Of a DNA stretch of 25,349 nt, positions 13,429-21,482 are shown one piece after another (position 1 is the first letter of the stretch; every line of letters begins with the position of its first letter). The position numbers were made by a program, and so were the translations under genes. The notes under the pieces are model-generated. The model saw nothing but the letters and a program-made list of their open reading frames with translations, was not told where the DNA came from and did not search any database. The DNA is from an uncultured Lysobacteraceae bacterium. GTDB taxonomy: Bacteria; Pseudomonadota; Gammaproteobacteria; Xanthomonadales; Xanthomonadaceae. The DNA is taken from positions 1-25,349 of the forward strand of contig CALCNV010000058.1 in NCBI GenBank assembly GCA_937897645.1. Reading direction: 5' to 3'.

Positions 13429-14214
13429 TTAGCGCTTCGGCAAATACTGCAACGGATCCACCGGCTTGCCGTTGTAACGGATCTCGAAGTGCAACATGTC
13501 GCGCGATGCACCACTGCGGCCCATTTCAGCGATCTGCTGGCCGGCCTTCACGTTCTGGCCTTCGTTGACCAGGCGCTTGCGGTTGTGGCCGTACGCGGAG
13601 AGCCAGGACTCGTTGTGCTTGATGATGATCAGTTCGCCATAGCCGACCAGGCCGCCGCCGGAATACACCACCACGCCATCACCTGCCGCGCGCACGGCCT
13701 GGCCATTGCTGCCGCCAATGTCCACGCCCTGCTTCGACGCATCACCCGCCACGAAGCGACCCACCACCGCACCATCCGCAGGCCATCGCCACGCGAAGCC
13801 GCTGCTGGCCGGTGAAACGGTTCTGGCTGCGCCCGCAGGAGTGGATGCTGGCGGCTTGGGCCGCGTTCCAGTGGACGTGGCCGGCACGCGCGCACTGCTT
13901 CCCGAAGCCTGCTTGCTGCCGCCGGACGGATACAGGCGCAGGCTTTGCCCAGGATAGATCGTGTACGGCGCGCCGATGTTGTTCCACGCCGCCAGGTCAC
14001 GGAAATCAATGCCGTTGCGGAAGGCAAGCCCATACAGCGTATCGCCGCGCCCCACGCGCACCGTTGCGCCGTACTTCGGCTTGGAGACCGCGCGCTGGGA
14101 GGCGCTGGACGACGAGGTTTCGCGCACCACGCTGCTGCTGCACGCGGCGAGCACGAAGACGGCGAGGCCGGCAGCCAGCACCGTGCGGAAGTGGATCGTG
14201 CGTTGCTTGCTCAT
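13429..14214 (-). CDS. nlpD: NlpD-type lipoprotein, LysM plus degenerate M23 domain
   Basis: A 261-residue outer-membrane-type lipoprotein. The signal peptide ends with lipobox LAAC (Cys25). A LysM domain covers about 51-96 (TVRVGRGDTLYGLAFRNGID...YPGQSLRLYP), a Ser/Thr/Pro linker about 97-140, and an M23/LytM domain 145-259 ending VDPLQYLPKR. The peptidase site looks degenerate: Asp165 (GVDIGGSNG) and His210 and His242 are present, but the zinc His four residues before Asp165 is Lys161 and the first His of HxH is Met240. The same is true of E. coli NlpD, which does not cut murein itself but activates the amidase AmiC at the division septum. The gene follows surE, pcm and an ExoD-type gene; a surE-pcm-nlpD order is common in proteobacteria. 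Confidence 0.93.
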   Translation of the reverse strand: MSKQRTIHFRTVLAAGLAVFVLAACSSSVVRETSSSSASQRAVSKPKYGATVRVGRGDTLYGLAFRNGIDFRDLAAWNNIGAPYTIYPGQSLRLYPSGGSKQASGSSARVPATSTGTRPKPPASTPAGAARTVSPASSGFAWRWPADGAVVGRFVAGDASKQGVDIGGSNGQAVRAAGDGVVVYSGGGLVGYGELIIIKHNESWLSAYGHNRKRLVNEGQNVKAGQQIAEMGRSGASRDMLHFEIRYNGKPVDPLQYLPKR

Positions 14215-14278
14215 CGTCCCGCTTCAATCCTTGTCGTTATGCATGCCAATGGGGCGCAATGCGTGCCGGCATTCCTGC

Positions 14279-14947
14279 TCAGCCGAAGATCCGCTGGAAC
14301 AGTTCGTGGATGGCCACCCCACCGCCGCCGACCAAGATACCGAAGTATATGAGCGTCGCGATGTTCGCCAGATGGCCCAACAACATGGCGCCTCCGTCAC
14401 GCTGGATCAGCCCTACCGAATAGAACAGCAGGGCCAGGCCAGGCAAGGTATTGCTGAAAGGAATGAATCCGAACGGCGCCATCAGCAATAACGCAGCCAG
14501 GATGAATGCGAGGTTATTGAAAAGGTTCTGCAGGCGCCCATCCACGAAGATGCGCAGCCGGTGCGGACGACTGATTTTTTCCAGTCGCTGCACCCACGCC
14601 ATGCCGCGCATCAGTCCAGGCCGCAGCTTGTCCGCGGGCAGCGCGCGGTTCTTGAGCTTCGCAGGCAGCCACAGCGGGCGCCCTATCAAGCGACTGATGC
14701 CGACCAGCAGGATCGCCGCCCCGAACACCGTGCTGACGCCGGGGATCGACACCGGGATCAGGAATACCAGGGTCAACAGGATGGTCAGCAGCAACAATCC
14801 TTCATCACCGAATACATCAAGCAATTCGCCCAAGGTGAGCTTGTCTTCGGGCAGGTTGGCGATGATCGAGGCGAGCTGCTCGCCCAGTGGCGCGTTTTCG
14901 AAACTGCGCCCGCCATGCTGGCTGTCTGGCTGGGGTTGCATGGTCAT
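14279..14947 (-). CDS. ExoD-family membrane protein
   Basis: A 222-residue protein from ATG 14947 (MTMQPQPDSQ; ATG 14941 is an alternative two codons later). A polar N-terminus (FENAPLGEQLASIIANLPEDKLTLGELLDVFGDEG) precedes a strongly hydrophobic helix pair (LLLLTILLTLVFLIPVSIPGVSTVFGAAILLVGISRLIG) and at least two further membrane stretches (LAFILAALLLMAPFGF; IATLIYFGILVGGGGVAI). This is the pattern of the exopolysaccharide synthesis ExoD family, named from a Rhizobium gene affecting exopolysaccharide; the biochemical role is unknown. It starts 34 bp after the pcm stop and 64 bp before nlpD, all on the same strand, so co-transcription is likely. The longer frame upstream overlaps pcm and lacks family character. 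Confidence 0.87.
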   Translation of the reverse strand: MTMQPQPDSQHGGRSFENAPLGEQLASIIANLPEDKLTLGELLDVFGDEGLLLLTILLTLVFLIPVSIPGVSTVFGAAILLVGISRLIGRPLWLPAKLKNRALPADKLRPGLMRGMAWVQRLEKISRPHRLRIFVDGRLQNLFNNLAFILAALLLMAPFGFIPFSNTLPGLALLFYSVGLIQRDGGAMLLGHLANIATLIYFGILVGGGGVAIHELFQRIFG

Positions 14948-14981
14948 GCCGTGCAGGAAGCGAGTGGGCCGGTGCAGGCGT

Positions 14982-15662
14982 TCAATCCAGCGTCCCCGAC
15001 AGCAGCGGCACGAATACGACCGGCGCCAGAACCACTTCGTCCACGCCGCCATCCGCGCGCTTGGTCAGCTTCAACAAAGATTGCGAAGAGGCCCCACCGA
15101 CCGGTGCCACCAGGCAACCGCCCACCGCAAGCTGGTCGATCAAGGCGCTGACCAGTGCAGGGGCCGCCGCAGTGACGATGATGGCGTCATACGGTGCGTG
15201 CTCCGGCCAGCCGACGCGGCCATCATCGTGCTTGCTGCGCACGTTCAGGCCCAACTGGCGCAAGCGTTTGCGGGCCTGGCGCAGCAGGTCGCCGATGCGT
15301 TCGACTGTATAGACCTCCAGGCCAAGCGCCGCGAGTATCGCGGCCTGGTAGCCGGAGCCAGTGCCGATCTCCAGCACTTTTTTCGGGGTTGGCTCCAGCA
15401 GGAGCGCTTCGGTCATGCGCGCGACCACCCACGGTTGGGAAATGGTCTGGCTGTGGCCGATGGGCAGCGCAGTGTCTTCATACGCGCGCATGGCCAGTGC
15501 TTCGTCGACGAACAGATGGCGCGGCACGGTGCGAACGGCGTTGAGTACGTTCTCGTCGACGATGCCCGCCTCGCGCAGGCGCTCGACCAGGCGGTCACGA
15601 ACGCGTTGCGAGGTCATGCCCTGGCCGGAGACTTCCGGCTGCAGGCGAGCCCGCAGCGTCAT
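14982..15662 (-). CDS. pcm: Protein-L-isoaspartate O-methyltransferase
   Basis: A 226-residue methyltransferase. The family helix-rich N-terminus includes GMTSQRVRDRLVERLREAGI and VPRHLFVDEALAMRAYEDTALPIGHSQTISQP (47-77, isoaspartyl-substrate region). The SAM motif VLEIGTGSGYQAA is at 96-108, followed by VYTVERI, DGRVGWPEHAPYDAIIVTAAAP and LVAPVG. The enzyme methylates abnormal L-isoaspartyl residues so they can revert to aspartyl, repairing aged proteins. The ATG at 15662 overlaps the surE stop as ATGA, the classical surE-pcm coupling, and gives the length I recall for Xanthomonas Pcm. A Met at residue 16 would match the shorter E. coli start. Confidence 0.96.
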   Translation of the reverse strand: MTLRARLQPEVSGQGMTSQRVRDRLVERLREAGIVDENVLNAVRTVPRHLFVDEALAMRAYEDTALPIGHSQTISQPWVVARMTEALLLEPTPKKVLEIGTGSGYQAAILAALGLEVYTVERIGDLLRQARKRLRQLGLNVRSKHDDGRVGWPEHAPYDAIIVTAAAPALVSALIDQLAVGGCLVAPVGGASSQSLLKLTKRADGGVDEVVLAPVVFVPLLSGTLD

Positions 15663-16438
15663 GCCGACGCCTCCAGTGAAGCGCTGAGGCCACCGACCCA
15701 GCTGGCGACTTTTTCCAGCGCCTGGTAGCGCGTCAGGTCGACGTGGATCGGGGTGATGGAAATGAAACCGGTGCGCACCGCGTGGAAATCGGTGCCGGGG
15801 CCTGCATCCTGTTCCTGCCCCGCAGGGCCAATCCAGTACACCGTGCCACCGCGCGGATCAGGCTGCGGCAGGCAGGCTTCGGAACGGTGGCGATTGCCCA
15901 GCCGGGTAACTTCGAAACCAGCCACTTCATCCCACGGCAGGTCGGGCACGTTGACGTTGAGGATGGTGTCGGCGGGCAACGGATCGGATTTGAGGCGGGC
16001 CACGATTTCCACCGCCGCGCGTGCTGCTGTTTCGAAATTGACCGCTTTATGGTCTGCAGTCACCAGCGACATGGCCACGGCCGGCAGGCCGAGGAAGCGT
16101 CCTTCCATTGCGGCCGATACCGTGCCGGAATAAATGACGTCGTCACCCAGGTTGGCCGCATTGTTGATACCGGAGACCACGATGTCGGGCTCCACGTCCA
16201 GCATGCCGGTCAAGGCCAGGTGCACGCAGTCGGTAGGCGTGCCAGCGACGCGCCAGGTCGCCTCGTCCAAGCGCTTGATGCGGATGGGCAGGTCCAGAGT
16301 GAGTGAATTGCTGGCGCCGGAGCGATCACGGTCGGGCGCGACCACCAGGACCTCATGGCCGGCGGCACGCAGCCCCTCCGCCAGGATGCGGATGCCGGGT
16401 GCGTCAACACCGTCGTCATTACTTACCAGTACGCGCAT
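15659..16438 (-). CDS. surE: 5'/3'-nucleotidase SurE
   Basis: A 259-residue phosphatase with the SurE signature at its start, MRVLVSNDDGVDAPGIRILA; Asp8 and Asp9 of SNDDG are metal ligands. Further conserved parts are VVAPDRDRSGASNSLT (Ser/Asn for metal and phosphate), GTPTDCVHLA and VVSGINNAANLGDDVIYSGTVSAAMEG. It removes phosphate from nucleoside monophosphates and is a stress-survival gene in stationary phase. The ATG at 16438 begins the conserved domain directly; the frame is open 40 codons further upstream but into the intergenic region. It heads the surE-pcm-exoD-nlpD series and is divergent from the Smr gene. Confidence 0.96.
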   Translation of the reverse strand: MRVLVSNDDGVDAPGIRILAEGLRAAGHEVLVVAPDRDRSGASNSLTLDLPIRIKRLDEATWRVAGTPTDCVHLALTGMLDVEPDIVVSGINNAANLGDDVIYSGTVSAAMEGRFLGLPAVAMSLVTADHKAVNFETAARAAVEIVARLKSDPLPADTILNVNVPDLPWDEVAGFEVTRLGNRHRSEACLPQPDPRGGTVYWIGPAGQEQDAGPGTDFHAVRTGFISITPIHVDLTRYQALEKVASWVGGLSASLEASA

Positions 16439-16460
16439 GGGGTTCCTCGAGTGCATGCCA

Positions 16461-16490
16461 ATGATAGCGCAGGCCGACGCGACGTTCGCA
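16461..16490 (-). promoter_or_regulatory. surE: Weak candidate promoter of surE
   Basis: On the minus strand TATCAT (16466-16461) fits a -10 box. An 18-bp spacer separates it from TGCGAA (16490-16485), a poor -35. It would place the transcript start about 15 nt before the surE ATG. Inference from sequence only. Confidence 0.3.
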
Positions 16491-16526
16491 CCTTGCGCGC
16501 GTGGAGGACGCGGAAACGATGGCCGA

Positions 16527-16547
16527 TTTCCACGTTCCTTGTGGAAA
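16527..16547. promoter_or_regulatory. Dyad TTTCCAC-7-GTGGAAA between surE and Smr gene
   Basis: A perfect 7-bp inverted repeat with a 7-nt spacer, 28 bp before the Smr-gene ATG. It could be a hairpin in that gene's leader or an operator for a dimeric regulator; neither can be decided from sequence. Confidence 0.35.
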
Positions 16548-16574
16548 CCGCATGCCACCCACTACCCTGCCCGC

Positions 16575-17120
16575 ATGCCACCGCCCACCGCTCCCGACGA
16601 CGATGCCGCACTGTTCCGTGATGCCATCGGAGCGGTGACGAAGCTGCCGGAATCCACGCCGCCGCCCATCAAACCACGCCCCAAGCCGGCGGCGCGCATG
16701 GCCGAACGCGACGAAGCGGACGCACGCAGCGAATTCCAGCGCGGCCTGGATGATCTGTCGGCATTGGCCGCGGGCGACACCCTGGCCTACCGTCGCGACT
16801 CGCTGCCACCGCAGGTGTACCAGCGACTGAAACGCGGGCGTTTTTCCGCACAGGACGAACTGGACCTGCACGGCGCGACGATGGCCCAGGCGGAATCCAT
16901 GCTGCGCCAGTTCATCGCCGAGGCGCATGCACATGACTTCGGATGCGTACGCATCATCCACGGCAAGGGCCAGCGTGGCAGCAACGAATGGCCGGTGCTG
17001 AAGAACCTGGTGGATCGCATGCTGCGCCATCGCGCGGACATACTGGCTTTCCACTCCGCACCCGCCGCGCAGGGCGGTACTGGCGCGGTGCTGGTGCTGC
17101 TGGCGAGGAATCCACGCTGA
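16575..17120 (+). CDS. Smr-domain protein (putative endonuclease)
   Basis: A 181-residue protein. The N-terminal third is polar and Pro-rich (residues 1-45), and the C-terminal Smr domain spans about 93-178. The hallmark DLHG is at 97-100 and HGKG at 129-132 (RIIHGKGQRGSNEWPVLKN), followed by AFHSAPAAQGGTGAVLVLL. Family knowledge: the bacterial Smr relatives SmrA and SmrB of E. coli carry RNA or DNA endonuclease activity, SmrB cutting mRNA between collided ribosomes. The sequence between the two motifs resembles SmrA/SmrB generally, and I cannot choose one name safely. The ATG at 16575 is divergent from surE; the same frame is open far upstream but there overlaps surE. It is convergent with the small lipoprotein gene, 26 bp apart. 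Confidence 0.88.
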   Translation: MPPPTAPDDDAALFRDAIGAVTKLPESTPPPIKPRPKPAARMAERDEADARSEFQRGLDDLSALAAGDTLAYRRDSLPPQVYQRLKRGRFSAQDELDLHGATMAQAESMLRQFIAEAHAHDFGCVRIIHGKGQRGSNEWPVLKNLVDRMLRHRADILAFHSAPAAQGGTGAVLVLLARNPR

Positions 17121-17146
17121 GGCGTGCATTCCTGCCTGCAATACGC

Positions 17147-17371
17147 TTACCGGTAGCGCTGCTTCGGTCGATTCACCCACACCACCTGCACGCCGCGTCG
17201 CCTGGCGATGTCCTCGATGCGCGCGACATACAGATCGTCCTTGTCGATCGGCGTTGCCTTGGCAGGCATTGCCGCAGGTACGGTGGAGTGTGAGAGCTCA
17301 TGGGTGCCGGCACAGCTGGCCAGCAGGACGAGCGGTGCAAGGCTGAACACGGGACGCAGGAAAGTTTTCAT
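17147..17371 (-). CDS. Small hypothetical lipoprotein
   Basis: A 74-residue protein, MKTFLRPVFSLAPLVLLASC then AGTHELSHS. The signal peptide ends with a lipobox LASC, so Cys20 would be lipidated. The mature part of about 54 residues is charged (IDKDDLYVARIEDIARRRGV, then QVVWVNRPKQRYR). No known domain is recognised. GGAG about 6 nt before the ATG at 17371 supports this start; the longer open frame upstream only shadows truD. It lies 79 bp after the truD stop on the same strand and may end the pyrG-to-truD series. Confidence 0.8.
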   Translation of the reverse strand: MKTFLRPVFSLAPLVLLASCAGTHELSHSTVPAAMPAKATPIDKDDLYVARIEDIARRRGVQVVWVNRPKQRYR

Positions 17372-17450
17372 GGTTGGCTCCTGGTGCACGCAGTAGTGAC
17401 GCGACGGCCAGGGACCCGGCATGCACTCGTCATCGAATCCCTGCCTCGGC

Positions 17451-18542
17451 TTATACGCCCGCTGCAGGTGCCTGCCAGTGCCCGCCGGTGCTTTCCGATG
17501 AACGGCCATGCCGCCTTGAAGCGTCGTCCACCTGGCCGAGTTCCTGCAACAGCGCAGTGGCGTAGCTGCCCGGCGGCAACGCGAACGACAGCCGCAGTTC
17601 GGTGGCTCCAGGCCATGACCATGCCAAGCCCTCGGCAACCAGCCGCAAAGCACGCCGTTCCTGCTTGAGTTCGGCTTTCTCCAGGCCTGCGCGCAAGGCG
17701 ATGGCGTCATCACCGGCCATCGCGGCCAGCTCGATTTCTGCGCAGCGGCCAGCGCTGCGCAGTTCACCTGCACCCCACAAGGGTCCGCTGGGATGGATGT
17801 CGAAGCTGGCCAATCGTCCTGCCAGGGCTTTGCTCCACGGCTCTGGCCCGAATACGCTGCGACTGCCGGACAGCAGCCACACTTCACCCGCCAGTCCCGT
17901 GTCCCAACTTCCGTCTTCGACACGGGCTGCAAGTACGCGATTGAACAAGGCCGAACGTGCCGCCGACAGCAGGATGGAACGCTGGTCGCGGCGCATGCGC
18001 CGGCCGGCGAACATCGACAAGGCCGACGCGACGTTGTCGCCATCGCGACCAAAGCGTTGCTCACCGAACCAGTTCGGCAATCCGCGTGCGGCGATCTGCG
18101 CGAGGCGCGCATCGATAGCCGCGCGATCGCCTTGCACATCACGCAAGGCCAGCACGAAACGGTTGCCTGCCAGCGCGCCACGCGGCAACTTGCGGTTGTG
18201 CCAGGTCGCCTCCAGCACGCGCAGATCGTCGGACTGCAGCAGGGATGTGTCCGGCGCGATGCGCTTGGGCAAGTGCACGCTGAAGCGCTGGCGCGTCACC
18301 GCGTGGCGATCCTTCATGCCCGCATAGCCGATCGCCATTTCCGGAAGACTGGCCCAGTCGGCGATGCGCTTGGCCGCTGCTGCGGTGGTGAGCCCGCGCT
18401 TTTCGATGGTCAGCAGGAAATGTTCGCCCTCGCCGCTCGGCTCGAACCCGGCGATTTCCTCGACGAAGAAGTCCTCAGGCGTGGTGCGGATCGTTGCACT
18501 GAGTACCGCTGCCCCAAAGGCGCTGGGCAAGGCTTGGGTCAC
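17451..18542 (-). CDS. truD: tRNA pseudouridine(13) synthase TruD
   Basis: A 363-residue protein, slightly longer than E. coli TruD (about 349). The N-terminal region has TPEDFFVEEIAGFEPSGEGE and HFLLTIEKRGLTT; the catalytic Asp78 is in YAGMKDRHAVTRQRFSV. GNRFVLALRDV and GLPNWFGEQRFGRDGDNV follow, then the TruD insertion domain. It converts U13 of tRNA-Glu to pseudouridine. The start is read as GTG at 18542, because it overlaps the ispF stop as GTGA and places the family N-terminus correctly; no ATG fits. The C-terminal about 20 residues (SRRHGRSSESTGGHWQAPAAGV) look unconserved. ispF-truD coupling is common in gammaproteobacteria. Confidence 0.93.
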   Translation of the reverse strand: MTQALPSAFGAAVLSATIRTTPEDFFVEEIAGFEPSGEGEHFLLTIEKRGLTTAAAAKRIADWASLPEMAIGYAGMKDRHAVTRQRFSVHLPKRIAPDTSLLQSDDLRVLEATWHNRKLPRGALAGNRFVLALRDVQGDRAAIDARLAQIAARGLPNWFGEQRFGRDGDNVASALSMFAGRRMRRDQRSILLSAARSALFNRVLAARVEDGSWDTGLAGEVWLLSGSRSVFGPEPWSKALAGRLASFDIHPSGPLWGAGELRSAGRCAEIELAAMAGDDAIALRAGLEKAELKQERRALRLVAEGLAWSWPGATELRLSFALPPGSYATALLQELGQVDDASRRHGRSSESTGGHWQAPAAGV

Positions 18543-19030
18543 GCCGCCACCAGCAGGACTACCGCCTGCGCGGCGATGCCTTCGCCGCGACCGGTAAAAC
18601 CGAGTTTCTCGGTGGTGGTGGCCTTGATGCTTACGCCGTCGATATCGATGCCCAGCTCGCTCGCCAGCACGGCGCGCATGGCATCCGCATGCGGGCCGAC
18701 CTTGGGCAGTTCGCAGATCACGGTGATGTCGGCATTGCCCACGCGCCAGCCGCGCTGTTTCAACAACGCGTTGCAATGGCGCAGGAAGGCGCGACTGTCG
18801 GCATCCTTCCACTGCGGATCGGACGGCGGGAAATGCCTGCCGATATCGCCTAGCGCCAGCGCGCCGAGCATGGCGTCGCACAAGGCATGGATGGCGGCGT
18901 CGCCGTCACTGTGCGCCACGATGCCGCGGTCGTGCGGCACGCGCACGCCGCCGAGCATGACGTGGTCGCCTTCGCCAAAAGCGTGGACATCGAAGCCCTG
19001 GCCGATGCGGATATTCAAGGAAGTAGGCAT
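18539..19030 (-). CDS. ispF: 2-C-methyl-D-erythritol 2,4-cyclodiphosphate synthase
   Basis: A 163-residue trimeric enzyme of the MEP isoprenoid pathway. It contains RIGQGFDVHAFGEGD with zinc ligands Asp14 and His16, then HSDGDAAIHALCDAMLGALA with His48, FPPSDPQWKDADS, and the C-terminal KATTTEKLGFTGRGEGIAAQ. It closes CDP-ME 2-phosphate to the cyclic diphosphate and releases CMP. The ATG at 19030 gives the normal length; the open frame continues upstream into the REP pair. ispD lies upstream, separated by about 100 bp that hold that palindrome, and the stop overlaps the truD start. Confidence 0.96.
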   Translation of the reverse strand: MPTSLNIRIGQGFDVHAFGEGDHVMLGGVRVPHDRGIVAHSDGDAAIHALCDAMLGALALGDIGRHFPPSDPQWKDADSRAFLRHCNALLKQRGWRVGNADITVICELPKVGPHADAMRAVLASELGIDIDGVSIKATTTEKLGFTGRGEGIAAQAVVLLVAA

Positions 19031-19062
19031 GGAATAGTCACGCGTCCTGTTCGATGGAACCC

Positions 19063-19135
19063 GTAGGAGCGCCCCATGGGCGCGAGCTTTTCCACTTCGA
19101 TCATGCAAGAGCTCGCGCCCATGGGGCGCTCCTAC
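19063..19135. repeat. REP-like pair with GTAGGAG heads, overlapping the ispD stop
   Basis: Perfect 26-bp arms (19063-19088 and 19110-19135). Each reads GTAGGAGCGCCCCATGGGCG then CGAGCT. The inner palindrome is GCGCCCCATGGGCGC. The GTAG head of the right arm supplies the TAG stop of ispD at 19132-19134. It lies between ispD and ispF inside an otherwise tightly packed gene series. Confidence 0.9.
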
Positions 19136-19827
19136 CGGGAATGCTGGGAAAGTATGAACTCGAACCGCGCCAGGTCCGCCGGCGTGGTGATCTTGAAGTT
19201 GCCCTCGCTGCCTTCGATCAGCAGCGGGCGTGAACCCTGCAGCTCCATCGCCATCGAATCGTCAGTGACCTCGACGCCCGCCTTGCTGGCCTCTTCCAGT
19301 GCACGCACCAGCTGCATCCGGCGGAACAATTGCGGCGTCAACGCGCGCCACAGGCGCTGGCGCGGCTCGGTGGCATCGATGCCGCCGTCATCACCCGCGC
19401 GCTTGAGCGTATCGCGCACCGGCGCTGCCAGGATCGCTCCGACCGGGTCGTTGCGACCACGCTCCAGCAGTTGCTGCAGATCTTCCAGTCCCAGGTTGGG
19501 TCGTGCGGCGTCGTGCACCAGCACGAAATCATCAGCTTTCACCGATTCGGGCAACGCCTGCAGGGCAGCAAGCACGGACTGCGCGCGCGTGGCCCCACCC
19601 ACACAGGTCAGCACTGGTTTGTCGGCGAAGGTGGTCCAGCCTGGCCAGTCGGCGTCGTTGTTCGAGATCGCGACCATCACGCCTTCGACCACCGGATGCG
19701 CGAGCAACGCCGCCAAGGTATAGGCAATCAGCGGCTGGCCAGCGACCTGCAAGTATTGCTTGGGCGTTTCGCTGCCGAAGCGCGTGCCGCGACCCGCGGC
19801 CGGAACCACGGCCCAGATGCCGGGCAT
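19132..19827 (-). CDS. ispD: 2-C-methyl-D-erythritol 4-phosphate cytidylyltransferase
   Basis: A 231-residue nucleotidyltransferase, MPGIWAVVPAAGRGTRFGSE with the CTP-binding AAGRGTRFG loop at 10-18, then PKQYLQVAGQPLIAYTLAAL, VLTCVGGATRAQSVLAALQA, VLVHDAARPNL and VTDDSMAMELQG. It makes CDP-ME from MEP and CTP; CTP is the product of PyrG encoded further upstream in the same series. Its ATG overlaps the ftsB stop by one base (TGATG). The stop codon is TAG within the GTAG head of a palindromic repeat, so the last residues (SQHSR) may reflect the repeat's arrival. Confidence 0.96.
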   Translation of the reverse strand: MPGIWAVVPAAGRGTRFGSETPKQYLQVAGQPLIAYTLAALLAHPVVEGVMVAISNNDADWPGWTTFADKPVLTCVGGATRAQSVLAALQALPESVKADDFVLVHDAARPNLGLEDLQQLLERGRNDPVGAILAAPVRDTLKRAGDDGGIDATEPRQRLWRALTPQLFRRMQLVRALEEASKAGVEVTDDSMAMELQGSRPLLIEGSEGNFKITTPADLARFEFILSQHSR

Positions 19828-20180
19828 CAGGGTTTTGGCTCCACGCTGTTGTCGGCCGATGCGTCTTCGTCGATGGGCGCGGGTGGCGTGGCGTTTGCTG
19901 GTGTTTCCACTACGCGATGGAATTTTTCGCCAGGCTTGATCATGCCCAGCTCGCTGCGTGCACGTTCTTCCACCGCCGCTTCACCAGACTTCAGGTCTTC
20001 CACTTCGGCCGCAAGCGCGTTGTTGCGCTCCTGCAGGCCTTCGTTCTCGCGTCGCTGGTGTGACACCTGGTTTTCCAAGGCAGTGACTTCGCCCCAGCTG
20101 CCGTCACTGAACCAGAGGCGGTACTGCAGCCAGCCCAGCAGCAGCACCAACACCAGCAGCAGCCATCCCAGGCGACGCAT
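19827..20180 (-). CDS. ftsB: Cell division protein FtsB
   Basis: A 117-residue bitopic membrane protein. A short N-terminus MRRLG is followed by one membrane helix (WLLLVLVLLLGWLQYRLWF, about 6-24) and a coiled coil (about 34-70, ALENQVSHQRRENEGLQERN, then NALAAEVEDLKSG). The conserved AVEERARSELGMIKPGEKFHRVVE follows. FtsB joins FtsL and FtsQ in the divisome and helps activate septal wall synthesis. The tail from about residue 95 (Ala/Pro then acidic) is longer than needed and poorly conserved. It lies 3 bp after eno and overlaps ispD, the standard eno-ftsB-ispD order of gammaproteobacteria. Confidence 0.95.
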   Translation of the reverse strand: MRRLGWLLLVLVLLLGWLQYRLWFSDGSWGEVTALENQVSHQRRENEGLQERNNALAAEVEDLKSGEAAVEERARSELGMIKPGEKFHRVVETPANATPPAPIDEDASADNSVEPKP

Positions 20181-20183
20181 TGC

Positions 20184-21467
<1,284 letters not shown>

Positions 21468-21482
21468 GGGGTCAGTGTCGAT

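Noticed and set aside
16134..16574. Longer Smr protein starting at 16134
   Set aside because: The added N-terminus would lie wholly opposite surE; composition and family length favour the ATG at 16575.
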